Shown piece by piece: positions 21,289 through 22,527 of a DNA stretch of 22,527 bases (its first letter is position 1; the number at the start of each line of letters is the position of its first letter). The notes beneath the pieces are model-generated. The model made no database searches. It was not told the DNA's origin and saw nothing but the letters and a program-made list of their open reading frames with translations. The stretch is from Actinomycetes bacterium. Its GTDB lineage: Bacteria; Actinomycetota; Actinomycetes; Actinomycetales; Microbacteriaceae. The DNA lies in contig JAEYVF010000080.1 in the NCBI GenBank assembly GCA_023432005.1, forward strand, positions 1 through 22,527. The letters run 5' to 3'. The position numbers and the translations under genes are program-made.

Positions 21289-22314
21289 TCAGCCGAAGAG
21301 GATCGCGGCCTCGTCGTACCGCGACTGCGGAACCGTCTTGAGGCGGCCGAGGGCGTCCTCGAACGGCACGGTCACGATCTGCGTGCCGCGCAGGGCGACC
21401 ATCTTGCCCCACTGCTCCTGGAGCACGATGTCGACGACGGCCATGCCGTAGCGCGTCGCGAGCACGCGGTCGTAGGCGGTCGGCGTGCCGCCGCGCTGGA
21501 TGTGGCCGAGGGTCGTCGCACGGGTCTCGATGCCGGTGCGCTCTTCGATCTCCGGCGCGAGGTGGTCGCCGATGCCGCCGAGGCGGGGGCGACCGAAGGC
21601 GTCGAGGCCCCGCTCCGAGTGCGCGTCGTCCATCGTGTCGAGCTGGAAGCCCTCGGCGACGACGACGAGCGGGGCGCGACCGCGGGCGCGAGCCGAGTTC
21701 ACCCACTCGCAGATCTCGTCCATGCTCGTCTTGCGCTCCGGGATGAGGATGGCGTGCGCGCCGGCCGCCATGCCCGAGTGCAGGGCGATCCAGCCCACGT
21801 GGCGGCCCATGACCTCCGCGACCATGCAGCGGCCGTGGGAGTCTCCCGTCGTGCGCAGGCGGTCCATCGCCTCGGTCGCGATCTGCACCGCGGTGTCGAA
21901 GCCGAAGGTGTAGTCGGTCGCCGAGAGGTCGTTGTCGACCGTCTTCGGCACGCCCACGATCTGCACGCCCTCGTCGGTCAGGCGCTTGGCGGCCGCGAGG
22001 GTGCCCTCGCCGCCGATCGCGATGACGGCGTCCATGCCCGTGTCGGCCATGACCTCCTTGACCCGCTCCACGCCTCCGTACTCGAAGGGGTTCGTGCGCG
22101 AGGTGCCCAGGATCGTGCCGCCCTGCTTGCCGATTCCCATGACCTGCGGTCGGGCGAGCGGATGCACGTCGGCGTCCACGAGCCCCTTCCAGCCGTCCTT
22201 GATGCCGACGAACTCGATGTCGTCGTGCTGGGTGAGGCCCTTGAGGACCGCGCCGCGGATGACCGCGTTGAGGCCGGGGCAGTCGCCGCCGCTGGTGAGG
22301 ATTCCGATCTTCAC
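21289..22314 (-). CDS. pfkA: 6-phosphofructokinase
   Basis: PfkA phosphorylates fructose 6-phosphate at the first committed step of glycolysis. The 341-residue protein has ILTSGGDCPGLNAVIRG at the N-terminus, IGGEGTL (100-106), the catalytic PKTVDND (123-129, base D127), and MGRHVGWIAL (169-178). At the two residues that sort ATP- from PPi-users it has G104 (ATP-permissive) and K124 (as in PPi enzymes), a combination known from ATP-dependent actinobacterial enzymes of the long-clade group. The start is GTG 22312-22314, because the conserved strand VKIGILTSGGD begins at it; the nearby ATG codons are out of frame. It is the first gene of a four-gene minus-strand run with gaps of 3, 9 and 4 bases. 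Confidence 0.95.
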   Translation of the reverse strand: MKIGILTSGGDCPGLNAVIRGAVLKGLTQHDDIEFVGIKDGWKGLVDADVHPLARPQVMGIGKQGGTILGTSRTNPFEYGGVERVKEVMADTGMDAVIAIGGEGTLAAAKRLTDEGVQIVGVPKTVDNDLSATDYTFGFDTAVQIATEAMDRLRTTGDSHGRCMVAEVMGRHVGWIALHSGMAAGAHAILIPERKTSMDEICEWVNSARARGRAPLVVVAEGFQLDTMDDAHSERGLDAFGRPRLGGIGDHLAPEIEERTGIETRATTLGHIQRGGTPTAYDRVLATRYGMAVVDIVLQEQWGKMVALRGTQIVTVPFEDALGRLKTVPQSRYDEAAILFG

Positions 22315-22320
22315 CCGCCC

Positions 22321-22326
22321 ATCATG
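22321..22326 (-). promoter_or_regulatory. candidate degenerate leaderless -10 for pfkA
   Basis: On the minus strand CATGAT is followed by GGGCGG and the GTG at 22314. This is the same xANNNT plus six bases plus GTG geometry seen before hemE and hemQ. GGGCGG may instead be a poor ribosome binding site. No -35 is evident. Confidence 0.2.
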
Positions 22327-22371
22327 CCCTGTTTCCGGGCACGCCTCGCACCGCCGGGGCGCCCGCCTCGC

Positions 22372-22377
22372 TAGAGT
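22372..22377 (+). promoter_or_regulatory. candidate -10 for the right-edge gene
   Basis: TAGAGT lies 48 bases before the ATG at 22426 and fits TANNNT. A transcript from here would have a leader of about 42 nt containing the Shine-Dalgarno. The -35 region is not convincing. Confidence 0.35.
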
Positions 22378-22380
22378 TCC

Positions 22381-22403
22381 GGTGTTCGGCGCGTCCGGAC
22401 ACC
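22381..22403 (+). promoter_or_regulatory. 9-bp inverted repeat before the right-edge gene
   Basis: GGTGTTCGG (22381-22389) and CCGGACACC (22395-22403) match over nine positions with one G-T pair around a 5-nt loop. It lies at the expected transcription start, between the -10 candidate and the Shine-Dalgarno, and could be an operator or a short leader hairpin. Confidence 0.35.
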
Positions 22404-22425
22404 CACCACATCTCAAGGAGCGTCA

Positions 22426-22527
22426 ATGACCGACCCCAACGTCCCCGACCCCGCCGCGCAGCCGGCTCCCGCGCCCGCGGCGCCCGCGGCGCCGGCCGCC
22501 GCCCCCGCCGCCGGCACGAGCTACCCG
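22426..22527 (+). CDS. 5' end of a Pro/Ala-rich protein (right edge, partial)
   Basis: ATG 22426 follows the strong Shine-Dalgarno AAGGAG (22415-22420) at five bases. The 34 visible residues begin MTDPNVPDP and continue as a Pro/Ala repeat ending in GTSYP at the window edge. Disordered Pro/Ala starts like this often precede membrane domains in small actinobacterial envelope proteins, but no domain is visible and no function is proposed. It is divergent from pfkA across 111 bp. Confidence 0.75.
   Translation, partial: MTDPNVPDPAAQPAPAPAAPAAPAAAPAAGTSYP

Noticed and set aside
20401..22374. A 657-codon open frame on the plus strand opposite pfkA and the serine hydrolase
   Set aside because: The composition is low-complexity Arg/Gly/Ala/Val, and the minus strand carries two clear enzymes with intact motifs.

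Overview
The window is very GC-rich, tightly packed chromosomal DNA from a high-GC Gram-positive bacterium, most likely an actinomycete of the Microbacteriaceae. The evidence is G/C-ending codons, many GTG starts, chains of 4-nt gene overlaps, an actinobacterial-type HemQ, a sortase signal of the LAxTG (class E) type, and actinobacterial envelope families (PF07332 holin-like, DUF3618, YtxH-like). No rRNA, tRNA, CRISPR array, insertion sequence or prophage is visible.

Left part (1-2814): the 3' end of an unidentified plus-strand gene, then three minus-strand genes: an NAD-dependent epimerase/dehydratase-like protein, an ECF-type sigma factor, and a membrane-anchored CU044_5270-like partner overlapping the sigma gene by ATGA. 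From 2920 an M13 zinc metallopeptidase and an overlapping cytoplasmic SxxK serine hydrolase run on the plus strand. A 307-bp gene-free stretch (5796-6102) follows. It holds a good promoter surrounded by dyad symmetries and a strongly folded 5' leader in which one hairpin covers the Shine-Dalgarno sequence of the next gene, a secreted cell-wall protein with an LALTG sorting signal. This leader is the most unusual element in the window.

Centre (7927-18529): a complete haem b locus of the coproporphyrin-dependent type. hemA points left; hemE-hemY, three small envelope genes, then hemQ-hemH-hemC-hemD-hemB-hemL point right. HemA and HemL make 5-aminolaevulinate from glutamyl-tRNA; HemB, HemC, HemD and HemE lead to coproporphyrinogen III; HemY oxidises it, HemH inserts iron, and HemQ decarboxylates coprohaem to haem b. 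The last six genes are joined by five successive ATGA/GTGA overlaps. hemE and hemQ share an identical 13-bp element at the same distance from their GTG starts, which suggests that the two halves of the locus start from related signals on either side of the envelope trio.

Right part (18513-22314, minus strand): a probable operon of pfkA, a class C-type serine hydrolase, a YhdH/AcuI-type oxidoreductase and a four-helix DUF1304 membrane protein, whose 3' end overlaps hemL by 17 bp. At the right edge a plus-strand gene with a strong Shine-Dalgarno begins and runs out of the window.

All functional calls come from reading motifs by eye. No database search, folding calculation or alignment was run.
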